A stretch of 64,000 nucleotides of DNA from assembly GCA_024195265.1 (NCBI GenBank), contig JAJLRJ010000008.1, forward strand, positions 27,125,432 to 27,189,431, given 5' to 3'. The position numbers and the translations under genes are program-made. This DNA comes from Dendrophyllia cribrosa (taxonomy: Eukaryota; Cnidaria; Anthozoa; Scleractinia; Dendrophylliidae). Below, piece after piece: positions 21,101 through 32,100 of this stretch; the stretch's first letter is position 1, and each line of letters opens with the position of its first letter. The notes under the pieces are model-generated. The model searched no databases and was not told the origin of the DNA. It worked only from the letters and a program-made list of their open reading frames with translations.

Positions 21101-22583
21101 GAATCCCTCTTCCTGCTTCCCCTAGACTTCCCGCCCTTTTCTCCCGGGTTCCCACCCCGTCAGCGTGCCCTGCCCAACCTACCTTGTTGATGTGCATTTT
21201 CTCAGTCTCCCCAAGTATGGCTACAGCTGATATCAGATTTTCTAAACAAACTTCAGGAGTTGCATCTGGTATTACCCAGCTGTGCAAGCCAAAAGTAAAA
21301 TAAAAAAAAAATAAATTTTATTGTATATATTCGTAACAATGTCAGACTTCTGCTTTGGGTTACTTCCTATAAAAGGATTTCATGAAATCCCCCCCTCCCC
21401 TCCCCTCTGTCCTAGCTATTAGCTCCAAGCAAAAGTAACTAAAGTTCTTAAATGATATCAGCTACATAGTTGGTCATAGTTGGCGGTAGTCAACCGGTCA
21501 TCAAGATCACTTACATCCTCTAAAAAATATTTCTTATTTTTAACAGTGAATATGTTCGAATATGTTCAAATTATCAATGTCATAAAGAAAAAATGTTAAA
21601 TATTGATCATGACCTCCTGAGACTCCACCTAAATCTATAACTACAGATATTCACCTTAAATCATTTTTGAAAACTTAATTTTTGTATGGATGAAAAATTT
21701 CTGATTTCTCGAATGCAGGTAAAATGTACAAATAATAATACAATTTTATGCAGACCAAAACGTTTAAAATCAATAATTCATTGTGTTGTAATATAAATTT
21801 ATTATTTTCCCCATTTCTCTGTCAGAAAAGTCTAGCCATGGCAAACGATTCAAATGATGTGATCGACAACAAAAATATTATAAGAATCTCATTAACTTAA
21901 AAAAAAAAACACTGATTTTAAGTTCAAAGCTGTTGTTATAATCATGAATTTTCAATGCAGCTTTCAAACAATAAACTTCCTAAACTTTTAAAAACTTTAA
22001 GAATTATGTTTTGCTCAATAATGACATAGTTTGAATGAAATTTTAATTCTTGTTTAATATGTATAGGAAAAATGCAAATGAAAGGAATGTGAAAATGCAA
22101 TATTCAAATATAACTATAATGTTGATTTCTTTTATTAATATTTGAGAGTAAAATTTGAAGGAATTAATTTTAGTTTTGAAACAAAATAAGTTTAATCTAC
22201 CGTAAGCATGGCTATAAATACATTTAATGTTACTTTTTTAGTCTTTTACTATAACTACCAAAAGAAAAACTTCTATAAACTTTATTTGAGTGCGCGTAGA
22301 TGGAAATGCACCTTATTCATGTGTATACACTGTTTGCTAGAGTGGCGTGTGATCAGTGAAAAATTAGTCTAGAAATCTCCAGGAATTGTGCTGTTCAAGT
22401 TTAGTTTTTAGGCACATTGTTTACTTAAGCTTATATAAATACTTCAGACTTGTACAATTATACATGTACTCACGTTTCTTTCTTACTGTGAAGATTTCTA
22501 ATTCCTGGAATCCAAACGGCTGGTCTGATAGCTCCCTGAATAGGTGACTGCCACATCGCACAACAACAGTCCGCGGACGACAT
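18141..22583 (-). CDS. Unrecognised conserved-looking multi-exon gene (5' end uncertain)
   Basis: Four minus-strand exons with GT-AG borders join in phase: 21279-21183 (WVIPDATPEVCLENLISAVA...), 20486-20376 (VRPNINFVQIFCFTEAEWLD...), 19925-19863 (AYSFSTGALPLMIPFAFLLN) and 18248-18141 (IFFFVPFYDQNYNKMRLDRL..., then stop). They encode about 125 residues: an acidic alpha/beta-like part, then a hydrophobic segment of about 20-25 residues across the last junction, then a basic tail. This suggests a small membrane-associated protein. A probable first exon is 22583-22487, with a good start context (aacaATGt) and a gtaaga donor, but its phase (1) does not fit the next acceptor (2), so a short exon is missing or the frame differs. 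I do not recognise the family. It is head-to-head with the EFCAB5-like gene. Confidence 0.7.
18295..18400. repeat. Dispersed repeat, ttagtttctaaagaaactgtgg family
   Basis: The block tagtttctaaagaaa...ttcgtc.gtcggt...tcaactgagttgataaggtaa.ttggccac occurs here. Parts recur at 34268-34345 and 38725-38835. It is probably a fragment of an interspersed element in the intron of the unknown gene's downstream flank. Confidence 0.5.
18559..18808. mobile_element. MITE with 9-bp target duplication (Mutator-like), copy 1
   Basis: Termini TAGGCTGCAAAACAGTC and GACTGTTTTGCTGTCTA form an inverted repeat. The 9 bases CCTCAAAGG lie directly outside both ends (18550-18558 and 18809-18817). A 9-bp duplication is characteristic of Mutator-like elements. 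No transposase is encoded, so this is a non-autonomous copy. A second copy is at 33624-33746. Confidence 0.8.
19251..19279 (+). repeat. Poly-G tract (29 G)
   Basis: G homopolymer on the plus strand followed by further G-rich sequence to 19289. Confidence 0.85.
19636..19680. repeat. (CACT)n microsatellite
   Basis: About ten near-perfect cact units with one cgct interruption, in the last intron region of the minus-strand unknown gene. Confidence 0.85.
20158..20271 (+). repeat. Three tandem units each ending in a poly-G run
   Basis: ccttagtgac(ct/tt).ctgtggggt followed by G runs of 18, 12 and 14 occurs three times in a row. It adjoins a fragment of the G-rich MITE (ends at 20299). Confidence 0.85.
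20272..20299. mobile_element. 3' end of G-rich inverted-repeat element
   Basis: gggatatttcctggaaccacaca matches the terminal repeat seen at 26598 (...gatattttctggaactacaca) and, inverted, at 25560. Only one terminus is present. Confidence 0.55.
20573..20817. mobile_element. TTAA-bordered inverted-repeat element
   Basis: Begins TTAAAGGGGCAGTATCA and ends TGATACTGCCTCTTTAA, an inverted repeat with one mismatch; the TTAA at each edge may be the target duplication. TTAA targets are used by piggyBac and Kolobok transposases. Non-coding, in an intron of the minus-strand unknown gene. The superfamily call is inference. Confidence 0.7.
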
Positions 22584-23129
22584 TGTTTAATAGTTATTCT
22601 AACGGATCGCGCTTTCTTTGTGGAGCCAAAAGGTAGTATTAAAATCGCAAAAGATAACAAATCGAAACTTCGATATTTGGAGCACGTATTGGCGACGTAC
22701 GCCAACTCAAGAGAGACCGCAAAGCTCAAAGCAAACCTGCAAATTCCACCAAATGATGTATACGAACTGCGATATGATCTGCGATGAATTAAACGTGTTT
22801 TTCAATTCACTGATTCTTCTATCTGAAGCCAAACCGAATAAAAACAATCGACACTTGAACAAAATGCAAATTTCGCGTCTTGTTGGTGCAAAAATATCCC
22901 AAAAATATCCCAGGCCATCACAGGCTGTATATTTTGTTAACCGAGCAGCAGGTGGCTTGGTAATTAGTAAAGTCGTTGTTATAGAAACAGACAACTGTTC
23001 ATTTTCAGCCATGTTCGAAGTCATAACAATCGTGAGCTCGCGAGCTAAAGAAACTCGATTTATTTCCCCGCTGTTCTAGAACTTCATCAAGAGTTTCAAT
23101 TAGATTTTAATTAAGTCATAGTTGGAAAA
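22584..23129. promoter_or_regulatory. Probable bidirectional promoter
   Basis: Lies between the likely start codon of the minus-strand unknown gene and the EFCAB5-like start codon. It must hold both 5' UTRs and core promoters. No TATA box is evident on either side. The exact initiation sites cannot be read from sequence. Confidence 0.45.
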
Positions 23130-26100
23130 ATGGCTGCAGCAGTAGTATTGTCAAAAGAGCCCATGAACTCTACAGAAATTGAATTTGAAGTGGAAGACCA
23201 CGGATTTCAGGATGGCCCTGATCAAGAGGTTTTAGATGCCCTTCGACATCAAAGCATCTCCCCTGATCAAATGAACAGAAATAGGTCAAGAAGTTTGTCA
23301 ATTTCTGATGTTGCTTATCAACAGTTGGCTGAGAGAGATGCAATGGCGTCTCCTATCGTGAGAGCTTTTGCACGAAGCGCTATGAACCGCTGGCGAGGGA
23401 ATGTGGAGAAAAAGATCACAAGAAGACTCATAGAAGTGAAGGCTGAGAGAAAGAAACGCGATGCCGAGTCTAAAGAAATTGCACGGCTTGTTGCTAGAAC
23501 AATACCCCTAGACGTGTTGGCCAAAGACTGGCTGAATGATAATGAAATTACTTCAGAAGTTAGGGTATATTTGGTGGAAAATCTTATGCCAACTTTAATT
23601 TTGGGAGTCGAGAAACTGCTAAACGAGGTTGAAAAACGTGGACTGGCTGATTCTGAGGGCTTCTGTCCATCTTTCAATCCTGTTGATTACCTGGCCCAAT
23701 TTCTAATGAGAAACAATCCCAGATATAGCAACTTTGCGGAAGCATCACCCTATGCAAAAGGTATCCGCAAAGTTGTGGAGGACCTCAAAAAAGAGGTTTT
23801 TTCATTGGAGGATAATAAACTGGCAAAACTCAAGGCTGATGCTAAGAAGCGGCGAGAAGCAAGAGAAAAAGAAGAGCATCAAAAGAACATGGAAAACCGT
23901 CGCCGCTCCATTGCTGTGGAGGAACAGTTTCCAGAGTGGACAGCAGATTGGAATGGCGTTCTTCCATTGTCCGTTGTGAGTGGTGAATTGCACCAAATGC
24001 TGCCAATTTAAATCTTTCATTGCCAACAATATTTCTACTACCCCTCCCCTCCTCTCCTGTTAGGAAATTATGCCCAAGGAACAAAAAAATACCTGCCAAT
24101 ATTTTCTTCCAGATGGTAAAACCATGGCAAAGCCATAGGCATACACTGTAGGAGAAGAAATTATTGAAACTGGTGTGTGTGTGTGTGGGGAGGGAGGGGG
24201 GGGGGGGGGGAGGGAAGGGGAATTCTATTCACAAATCTAATACAAAGTGAAAAGCATGTTGCAGGCCAATAGTCCTGGAAACTTACTAATACAATACATG
24301 ACCAATGTTACACACTTGGTCACATTATAGATTGTGTAACTTGGGGGATGGCTGAACCCACTCCTTAAAGTTAGCTCCTGTATACAAAATCACCTTTTCC
24401 CTGAGTCATGATAGGGGAAGGGGAATACTCAACCCAAGTTTAGGTAGGGGTGTACACTGTACTGCCCAGACTGTTAAACCCCGACCTTGTTTATAACAAA
24501 ACTTTCACACTTTCCCTTAAACTGCCCTTTTGATAACTTGAATAGTGGAGCATTTGATTGCTGACGATAAATATTGATATACATGTAGTTTTTTATGGAT
24601 GCACATCAGACTGCTGAACATGTTGGAAAGTTCCTGGTAATCAAACTCAAAGGGTACCTACATGTATCTACTACATGTATGTAGCCTGTCTGTGACAGTG
24701 TCGAGTCAATTTAAAACCCATACCCTATTTATGAATTTCCCTTATACGGGAGTTCCCCCTCCCGGCAGCCATGAGCAGTATGTAGAAGACCAACCTAAAA
24801 AAGATTTTCACGGGACCATGAATCTCATTCGTCTGATCCATGTTATAAATTAGTGCTTTTAAAAAACAGGGAAGAAGTGTGGAGGCAGAGTGCAAAGAAT
24901 ATTTTGAACTCTTGATTGTCTTCCAGGCATAGAGTCAATAAATTTGTCAACAGCTACATACTAGATTGATTTTCCTATTTGATTGCTTGGTTATTTAGGT
25001 TCAAAATGTGCTCAAATCATTTCAAGAAGAAGTTGCTCCAACTCTTCCAGAGGAAGTCAGGAAAGGTACATGCTGTTTTTGATGTGTTACATGTATATGT
25101 TCTAGAAAATATCCATACAGTCCTTCACATGTACAATGGAAGGTTGTTTGACTTTAAAAGTAATATCCTTTATATTTTATTTATTAAAGGATAAGTTTGG
25201 AACGTAATACTTGAAACAAAACACTAATTATGTAAATCTTACAATTAAATATACGTTGTACGTTAAAATTATTTCAAATAAGGTTAATTTTTATTTTCCT
25301 TTGTCTGAGGTTATGTTAATGAATTTGGGACAAAGGAAAATAAAAATTAACCTAGTTTGAAATAATTTTAACCCAAAATAATTTTAACCTACAACATATA
25401 CCAATTAATGTTGCAGAAAACTATTTAACATAATATTTTATGCTTTTTGATTTTTTTTTATATCTTATTCAACAGGTGCAGTGTTTATTATTTCACTTGA
25501 GACAACCGACTCCACCGGAAAAATGGTCAATATGCAACAATTCAAAGATGTAAGGACATTGTGTGATTCCAGAAAATATCCAGACCCCCACCACGGAGGG
25601 ATTTGGAAATTCCGGAGGGGTGGGGGGGGGTCAATGGCCCAGGAAATTTCAAAGGGGAGGGGGGTTTGGAGGCCAAATTCGCGTCCGAATGGTCGGGAAA
25701 ACTATTGATTTTTCGTGACTTCGTATTGACTCCGTAAGTGTCACTTACCATTTTTTGCAGGTCGTTCTGAAGCTTAAATCAGACAACCTGCGTTTTTCCT
25801 AACCGTGCTGCAGTTACATGTAAGAAACGTTTTTCTCTTTCTTAAAAGTTCTTTGGACGCAAACTAGCAACAATTAAAGACGAATACTCTTCGTGAAGCA
25901 GATAAACCCACCATTACTTGTTACCAGTCTCCATATAGTTGTCCGCGGTGCACTGGTAACCAGCTACCACAAACGTTCTGCGATCGATATAAGAAACTCG
26001 AGTGCGTTGTCGATGAACAAAGTGACAAATCACTTGGCTTTTTTTACAGGAGGCTGAAATATGGCCAGGCAACAACAGAAAACTAGCTACTCGTTCATTT

Positions 26101-29100
26101 CTCCCTTTTTTCTCACTGATCGTAGTATTGCAGTTTGTTGACGATCATGTTCATGTCAAGTTACGCAATGGGTCAGTTTCGTCAGAACATTTCTTTAGTA
26201 AATCGAGAGCTTAAAATGCGAACCCCCTTCGAGTGCTAGCAATATTGTGTAAGTTTTAGACAGGATCTTGTATGAAGAAATTGAGTTGATGTTATTTTTT
26301 AAAGCTAATTTACGGAGTTCATTTAACGCAACTTTAGGATCGTTTATAAAATAAATTAACAAATGAATGCCTATTGACACGCGGCCTTTGGTTTAGTGTT
26401 TGTTCAACTCTTGAACCCTTCTAAAGGAAGAAAAAAAACTTTCCAGAGGGTATGGGGGGTGGGCGATATTTCTGTGTAAATTCCAGAGGGGTGGGGGGGT
26501 CAACGTTTCCTTGTGAAAATGGAAAACCCGAAGGGGTGGGGGGTCCTGTTTGAAATTCCCTCCGTGGTAGGGGTCTGGATATTTTCTGGAACTACACATT
26601 AATTTTGTGATCTTTAGTTTAATCCCATGAAAAAGGGATAAACTCATTCCCATTTTCTTTACCCTGGGGGGTATACACTCCCATGTATTGTATTTTCATG
26701 GTTATGGCAAGGAGCTTGAGTACATGTAGCTTTAAGTTTACTATCCTGTGGCATGTCCTAATATAATGGTCTTGAAAATCTTTAAATACATGTATTAACA
26801 AGTGACCAGCATTATAGACATTACAGCAAGTCCTTTATTGTGAGAGTATCAGACCTTGTTAATGCAATGTTTACAAAAATTATTGGGGTAATTTGGAGCT
26901 CCAGAAAATCCACATGAGTCCTTGAAAAATCCCCAAAAAGGCCCATGCATTAACATTGTTTCTGCAAAGAGAATAAAGCCAGGAATTGTTTTACCCCATC
27001 TTTTCTTTTGTTTATAGTATATTCGACCTTATGCTGGGAATCTGTCCAAGGAAGCTTTCAACGCATTTGTTAAACACATGACACATTGTGCAGCTCACTA
27101 CAGGACTGCTATTGTCAGGGAAGCAATGAGGTGAGGAAGACTTGACAAAAATATGTTGCTAGACTGCTAGCAGTCCCTCTCTGGATTGATCAGCAATTGA
27201 CTACAGTCGAGGGCCAGCAAATGCGATATGTGATTGACTGAGCAAGTGAAAGTAATGTGAGCTGAAAGAGCTCACTCCAAGCTCGACAATTGCTTGTTTT
27301 TGTGATTAGCTTGCCCGCTTTTTGACTGACTGAAAAGGGGCCGCTAAAAAGTTTGAATGTGTTTTCAACAGTATGTAATATCATTTGCTGTTGCCGCTCC
27401 GTCACTCTGGAACTCTCTGCCGGCTTTTATTAAGAACGCCGACTCTGTTAACATTTTTAAATCTAAACTTAAGACTCTTCTTTTTTCACAAGCTTATGAT
27501 GATCATTAATTAATATTTATTTATTTATTTATTGAATTTTTATTATGTTGATTTATTTTATCTGATCTTAGCTGTAGCCTGTATTTTAAATTATTGTAAA
27601 GTGCTATTGAGCCTCTGGAAAATAGCGCTATATAAGTTTATTGTTATTATTATTATTATTATTATAATTTAAAAAAAAATATTATTATAGTATATATTTT
27701 ATTATTTACAATCATTGTTTTTTTTTTGCAGACTTACACTGAGGAACCTTTTCTTGAGTTGTGACATGAAGAATGTAAGTACCAGTTACATGTAATACTA
27801 CAACACTTAACGACTGGCACCGAGGGAAACAGTGAGTTTTGTTTCCTCAAGAGCCTCAATGTTCCTGAAGTTTTCCCATACAGAAAAAAAATAATATAGG
27901 TGTCAAGTTTTTTGACATGGCTGGCACACAAATTTGCAGTGGTTTCAAGGCACACATGCTGCTCATGCAACCCAATCATGTGCAAGTTGAAAGTTCAAGT
28001 TGTTGTTTCCCTCTTAGAAGGAGTTAGTGAGTTTTGTTTGGCCTAGGGAGTTAGACTGTTTTGACTCATGGCACATGACACGTTCTTGTCCAATCAAAAA
28101 GGCGTTTAAGTTGGGAGGTATAACAATGTAGTTTTATTAGAAAGCAGCAACAGGCAGATCTTGATATTTGTTTGAGCCCCAGTTAAGCTGCTGCTTTGTT
28201 TCAATGGAATACTTATGAATAAATGCCCAAGTTATATGCCAATGAATTACAGTTTTCATTGCACAAAGATAGACTAAGTACCATACATGTATGCCTTAAT
28301 CAGTGGATCCACAGCACCTTTCAAAATAATGTTAATGCTTTTTACTAAACCTCCCTCCAGGCTGGTATGGTGGATAGAAAGCGCATTTTGGATATTCTCT
28401 GCTCATTTTATGACAATGCAATTGAAGCTGTGAGGAACTCTTTACAGAACCCAAGAAAATGTAAGACTGTTAAGGACATGCTAAATAGTTAGATATCATT
28501 TATTTACTTTGTTAATCATGATTCTCACTCCAAGAACAGTCAAAATCATTTAACAATTCAAGAAAGATCTCAAAATATTAATAGTTTCTTTTTAAATACC
28601 AGTTGAGAGGAAAAAAACCCAGCACCATTGGAAAGCACAACTGAAAAGATTTCATTTGAATGGTCATGACTGTAGATTTTTATTCACAGATTAAAAAGTA
28701 ATAATTAATTAATATATCAAACACAAGGAAGGGTGTTTTGTCAGGACTTCCAAACACCAGGAAGTGGGTTGGAAAAACGAGGCACAGCCAAGTATTTTTG
28801 ATTGACTTCAAGGTGTTTGGATACTCTTTCAAGTGCTTGATATAGCCAAGGCTGTGCTCTTTGAAGAATCACAGGGAGCCCAAAGGCTCCCAACTATGAA
28901 ATCTGGGGTGCCCGGCACTTAAGCTTTATGCAATAAGTAAGTTTTTGTAGTCGCCCGAAGATAAAAGTAAGGAGCCTGAGGCCCCTGGGCACTGCTAGAG
29001 CACAGACCTGGATATAGCTTTTCAAACTGATCATTAAATGTGGAGAAAACGAAAGAATCAAATCGCCAAAATCTATGCTAATAAGATCGGGTATCCAAAC

Positions 29101-32100
29101 CAGCATCATGCTTACGATTTCCCTTGTTCAAACGTGATGAATAATTAATGAGTTTGAGAAGTTAGAACAAAGTATGACCGGGGGTCAATTCAATAAAACT
29201 TTTACAACCTTGTGTAATTCAGTTACAAGTCTAGCCATTGTTTCAGGGCTTGAAAACAATGGCTACACTTGTAAATTACACTTGTAAAAGTTTTATTGAA
29301 TTGACCCCAGATTATAGATAACTTACAGTAACTGTAGAGATGCAAGTGGCATGTTGCTGCCTCAAGAATAAAAAAGTGAAAGAAAACAAGGCAGTGTACT
29401 TGAAAGTGTTAACAAAATAAAAGTAATGATGGCAATGCATTATATGTTGTGGAATTTTTTTTTTTCAATGTGAATGCGGTCCATTTTGTATATTTGGCAG
29501 TCAAAAGAGATAAAAGGATAATCATTTCCAGATGAGAAAGTTATGTGTCTCTTAAACTTAGGCTGCGTTTTTTTGGGTAAATCAGAATCCGGATTCTTAA
29601 ATCCATAAAAGGATTTTGCGTTTTTTTTTTACTAAAATCCAAAAACGGATCATGAATCCATTGAATCCATACTTCGGTTAAGATTTTTCAGATCAAATCT
29701 CAATCCGGATTTTTAGATTCATGATCTGAGCGTTTTTTTGGGAATGGGTTCGAAAAAAGTACATATGACAAGCGGTCTTTCGTGCAAGTTCACTCAGTCT
29801 GTTCGCTGTTTTGTTTCTTTCACGATTTCATATTATGGGCAATTCAGGTAAGAGTTTATTGCCTATATTTTGAAAACTATTTGTCGAGCAGGTTTATTTG
29901 CATACCAACGGTTTTTTTACGTTAAATGATCTGTTTTAGGTTTTTTCGTTTTTTTGGTCATGAAAAATCCATATGATCCGAGATCACAAATCCAATTTCG
30001 GATTCTCCCAAAAAAATGCAGCCTTAGTATTCAATTACTTTACTATTTTTTTGTTTAGGGCCTGTTTTGGAAATAGAAGAAACCAGTGATGAAGATGAAG
30101 TGCTGTATTCAAAGCAAGATGATGGAACAGCTACAGATGATCAACAGAAACAAAAAACTGACAAAGCAAAGCCAGAGGAAGCACCACAGGGTGAAACAAC
30201 TGGAGAACAGGAGGGTAAAAAGGCTGACAAACAAGCTGCGGAAGAGGAAACTGCACAGGAAACAACAGACGAAGGCGAAATGCCACAAGAAACTGAAACA
30301 GGAGAAAAAGGTGAAAATGTAGATGTTCAGGAGCAAGCTGAAAATGGAGAAGACAATGAAGAAACAGCAGGTTTGTGTATGGTGTAGTCTTGTTACTCTG
30401 CTTATCAACTTGCCGAATCTCCAAACTGCCGTTTTATGCATTTCTTTTTAAATGCCATTTTGGAGAATTACAGATAACTGTAATTAACCGATCCACAACA
30501 AATAGATTCAAAATTCTGTGTATCAATATTTATATGTTTTCAGTGCAAACATCTTTCTTTCTGAAATCTTTCTGTTAAATGATCAACCCATGTATTCTCG
30601 CTGCTGCTTTGTTCATGCATGTATTTTTTAATAAAGCGATAAATATTAGTCTTGAAAGAATTTCCCAATAAATTTAACTGAAACAGGACTGTCAGCATTC
30701 TAATTAGTAAATCCTCCTTTACTAGAAACTTTTGAGATCCAATCCATTCCAAAGCACTATTAAATGCAGTCAGGTGACTCATCCATGTGGGAGGATGTGG
30801 GAAGCTCTGGTTTCTGTTCTATACTCCCCCCTGGGTGGGATACCTGGGGTGGTACTTCCCTACATAAGCTATATACATGTAGGTATGTGCTGAAGTCAAG
30901 TCGCAGGTTCAACATTAATTTTCAATTTTATTGTAATTTAAGATGAGAAAGGTGATGTTCAAGACGAGGTGAAAGAAGATGAGGAGGATGAGAAAGAGAA
31001 GATCAAGAAACAACTGATTGATGACGAAGAGGAAGACAGAAAGTTGCTGGAATCCATTCCTGATGAAAGTATGTCATGTGCATAACATTGGTTTTGCATT
31101 TTTCTTTGCAACTCATTAAAATTATTTAAAACACCCAGTCTTTCAAATCTACATGACCGTATATAGCTATTCTTCTTTTTTGCCAATAATAAGAATAGTA
31201 AAGGTCTTTATTGATTAAAAAGATAAAACTACATATCTTTATGATGACATTGAAGGGCTACTGTGAGGGAAAAATCATTCTCAGTTTTATCAATTTTTGC
31301 TAAAATCTTCTCAAAATAATGACCGCCTTTATATGATCGAATTGAGGCCCAAAAAAAAAAATACAAAAGATTGGTTTCGCCTGAGACACCGTTAAAAACT
31401 GTTCAGGATGGTCGAAAGTTAATTTCTCTTGAAAATGCAGGATTTTTTTCTGTTTGCTAATATGGAAGATTGTGGCAAAAATTTCCCAAAAGCTACTTAG
31501 AAAGTTCTTACCAGTCCCGGAACTTAGACCTTATTCTTTCTGTATTCCCTTAGTCGATGATCAGATGTCGGATCAAGAAGACACAGAAACATCAGCCAGC
31601 ACACTGCCGAGACCCAAGTCAGTAACAGAAGGATCAGCATTTGATGAGAACTCGCTGAATCAGCCACAGTTTATACATCTGCTGGATAAATTTATTGGGC
31701 ATACACCAATTAAGTAAGTCGTGAATCACAAATCAAATCAAACTATTTCAAGCCAAAAAGTGATCCATCGTGATTTGGAAACAACTCAAGCAGAGATCCG
31801 CAGAGATAAGCTCTTCACCTTTTGAATGCATGTTTACAAGTCATTTTATTAACATTATGGTTAGTTTTGACTTGGTTTTGAATTGGTTTATATAAACTGG
31901 CATATTTGCTGTGATTGGTTTCAGCAAATTACACAAGTTTTTCAACCAGGACTTGCAAACTCCTGTAAACTTAGCAACTTCAAAACTAAAGCGACCACAT
32001 AACTTCAGTTCATTAATGATTTTTATTTACAGGTCAGTTTTTGATGATCTTGTGCGTTTTGTAAGAGCATCGTATGTGGAAACAGACGATGAACGAATAG

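Noticed and set aside
22607..22787. Plus-strand protein-like frame (…KSKLRYLEHVLATYANSRET…) ending at a TGA
   Set aside because: It overlaps the probable first exon and promoter of the minus-strand gene; no upstream plus-strand exon was found. It cannot be fully excluded.
30109..30441. Minus-strand open frames opposite the acidic exon 7
   Set aside because: Shadows of the GAA/ACA-rich EFCAB5-like exon, which has splice sites and phase continuity on the plus strand.
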